Of a stretch of 39,265 nucleotides of DNA, positions 37,909 through 39,265 are shown piece after piece (the stretch's first letter is position 1; each line of letters starts with the position of its first letter). A program made the position numbers and the translations under genes. Location of the stretch: the NCBI GenBank assembly GCA_945947155.1, contig CAMEXM010000011.1, positions 1 through 39,265 on the forward strand, given 5' to 3'. The notes beneath the pieces were generated by a model that saw nothing but the letters and a program-made list of their open reading frames with translations, ran no database searches and was not told the origin of the DNA. This DNA is from Polynucleobacter meluiroseus. Its GTDB lineage: Bacteria > Pseudomonadota > Gammaproteobacteria > Burkholderiales > Burkholderiaceae.

Positions 37909-38322
37909 ATGTCGCAGAAAACCATTGTTACCGGAGTCATAGGCTCGGATACCCATATTGTTGGAAATCGAATTATTTCAATGGCTTTAGAGAAAGCTGG
38001 TTATAAAGTTATCTCACTAGGCGCGTTAACACCTGCTAAAGATTTTGTAAAAGCCGCAATTGAAACTAAAGCGGATGCAATTCTGGTGTCGTCTTTATAT
38101 GGTCAGGGAGAATTAGACTGTCGCGGCTTTCGTAGCTTATGTACTGAAGCTGGTCTTGATGGTATTTTGCTTTATGTGGGTGGTAACCTTGTGGTTGGAA
38201 AGCGGTCTTGGGATGAAGTTAACGCTATGTTCTTAGATATGGGTTTTGATAGGGCCGCTCCACCAGGAACTAGATTAGAAGACATTCTTTCCTGGCTGGA
38301 GCAGGACCTGGGAAAACAATAA
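37909..38322 (+). CDS. glmS: Glutamate (methylaspartate) mutase small subunit, cobalamin-binding
   Basis: 137 aa; DTHIVGNRIISMAL (DxHxxG B12-binding motif), ALTPAKDFVKAAIETKADAILVSSLYGQGELDCRGF, ILLYVGGNLVVGK. Confidence 0.92.
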   Translation: MSQKTIVTGVIGSDTHIVGNRIISMALEKAGYKVISLGALTPAKDFVKAAIETKADAILVSSLYGQGELDCRGFRSLCTEAGLDGILLYVGGNLVVGKRSWDEVNAMFLDMGFDRAAPPGTRLEDILSWLEQDLGKQ

Positions 38323-38343
38323 CTAAACGATGATGTTGACCCC

Positions 38344-39265
38344 ATGAGCGAGTTCGCCCTCTTGATCGATTTTGGTAGCACTTACACCAAATTAAGAGCC
38401 ATTTATTTAGATGAGGCCAAAATCCTTGGATCCAGTCAAGGACCCTCTACTGTTACAACCGATATTAATGTTGGCATGGAGCAGGCCCTCAATAGCTTAA
38501 AAAATAGTCTTGGAAGCCTTCCACCATTTAAGTATCGCCTCGCCTCGAGTAGTGCGGCTGGTGGGCTAAAAATGGTCACGATTGGCTTAGTTAAAGAGCT
38601 CACGGTCGAGGCAGCCAAACGTGCAGCACTTGGTGCTGGCGCAAAATTGGTTGGCATTTTTGCTAACAGACTCAACTCTTCAGATTTAAAACAGATCATG
38701 GACTTAAATCCAGACATCATCCTACTGGCCGGTGGAACAGATGGCGGAGACTCTCAGGTTGTTATCCATAATGCAAAAAAGCTGGGGGAAAGCTCCTTAG
38801 ATTGTCCATTTATTTATGCTGGTAATCGGTCTGCAGTGGATGAAATAAGCCATGCATTTGCACATAAAAATCTGGTAATAACAGAAAATGTTATGCCGGA
38901 ATTTAATGTACTGAATATCGAACCTGCAAGGGCGGCTATTCGGGATATATTTATTAATCGAATCATCTACGCAAAAGGCATCGATAAAGCAAAAAATCAG
39001 TTTGATCATCTGCTTATGCCAACCCCATCGGCTGTCATGGAGGGTGCACGTCTGATAGCCGATGGCTATAACGACAGTACTGGGTTGGGAGAGTTGCTTG
39101 TGATTGATCCTGGCGGCGCCACAACCGATGTCCACTCGATCGCTACTGGTAACCCGTCAACTCAAGGGATTATTCAGCGAGGGCTACCTGAGACCCGTGT
39201 TAAACGAACCGTAGAGGGTGACTTAGGAATGCGCCATAACGCAGTTACGATTCTAGAGACTGTCG
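38344..39265 (+). CDS. glmL: Glutamate mutase reactivation/assembly protein GlmL/MutL (truncated at the right edge)
   Basis: Own translation from ATG 38344: MSEFALLIDFGSTYTKLRAIYLDEAKILGSSQGPSTVTTDINVGMEQAL...DIILLAGGTDGGDSQVV...LLVIDPGGATTDVHSIATG; absent from the supplied ORF track because it has no stop in the window. Confidence 0.9.
   Translation, partial: MSEFALLIDFGSTYTKLRAIYLDEAKILGSSQGPSTVTTDINVGMEQALNSLKNSLGSLPPFKYRLASSSAAGGLKMVTIGLVKELTVEAAKRAALGAGAKLVGIFANRLNSSDLKQIMDLNPDIILLAGGTDGGDSQVVIHNAKKLGESSLDCPFIYAGNRSAVDEISHAFAHKNLVITENVMPEFNVLNIEPARAAIRDIFINRIIYAKGIDKAKNQFDHLLMPTPSAVMEGARLIADGYNDSTGLGELLVIDPGGATTDVHSIATGNPSTQGIIQRGLPETRVKRTVEGDLGMRHNAVTILETV

Noticed and set aside
1-39265. 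CRISPR arrays, tRNA/rRNA genes, insertion sequences, integrases or prophage genes
   Set aside because: None were recognised on either strand; the accessory region carries no visible mobility genes within the window.

Overview
The window looks like a betaproteobacterial (Burkholderiaceae-type, possibly Polynucleobacter-like; inferred from gene content only) chromosome segment. Positions 1-8.3 kb are core housekeeping genes: tatD-like fragment, lolD, lolC/E-type permease, an RpfE-type protein, recJ, prfB with its programmed +1 frameshift, lysS and a YggT-family gene. From 8.4 kb to the right edge the content is accessory metabolism: (i) a TauD-like dioxygenase and a Bug binding protein; (ii) a SsuABC/TauABC-like ABC importer translationally coupled to a TSUP (TauE/SafE-type) exporter, next to a biotin carrier plus a PycB/OadA-type carboxyltransferase without a biotin carboxylase; (iii) a divergent IclR - BKACE (DUF849) - GMC oxidoreductase - STAS-less SulP operon; (iv) a SauS/SauT-like acylating aldehyde dehydrogenase and acyl-CoA ligase, divergent from an IclR - phosphate acyltransferase - soeABC-like (sulfite dehydrogenase) operon; (v) a GntR - MLE-type enolase superfamily - quinone reductase - Bug - glutamate mutase S/L (mutL truncated at the right edge) cluster. 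The most interesting reading is that (ii)-(iv) form a composite organosulfonate catabolic island that may proceed through ketone carboxylation and BKACE cleavage to an (sulfo)acyl-CoA. No xsc desulfonase is present in the window. All functional assignments are from reading the translated motifs; no searches were run.
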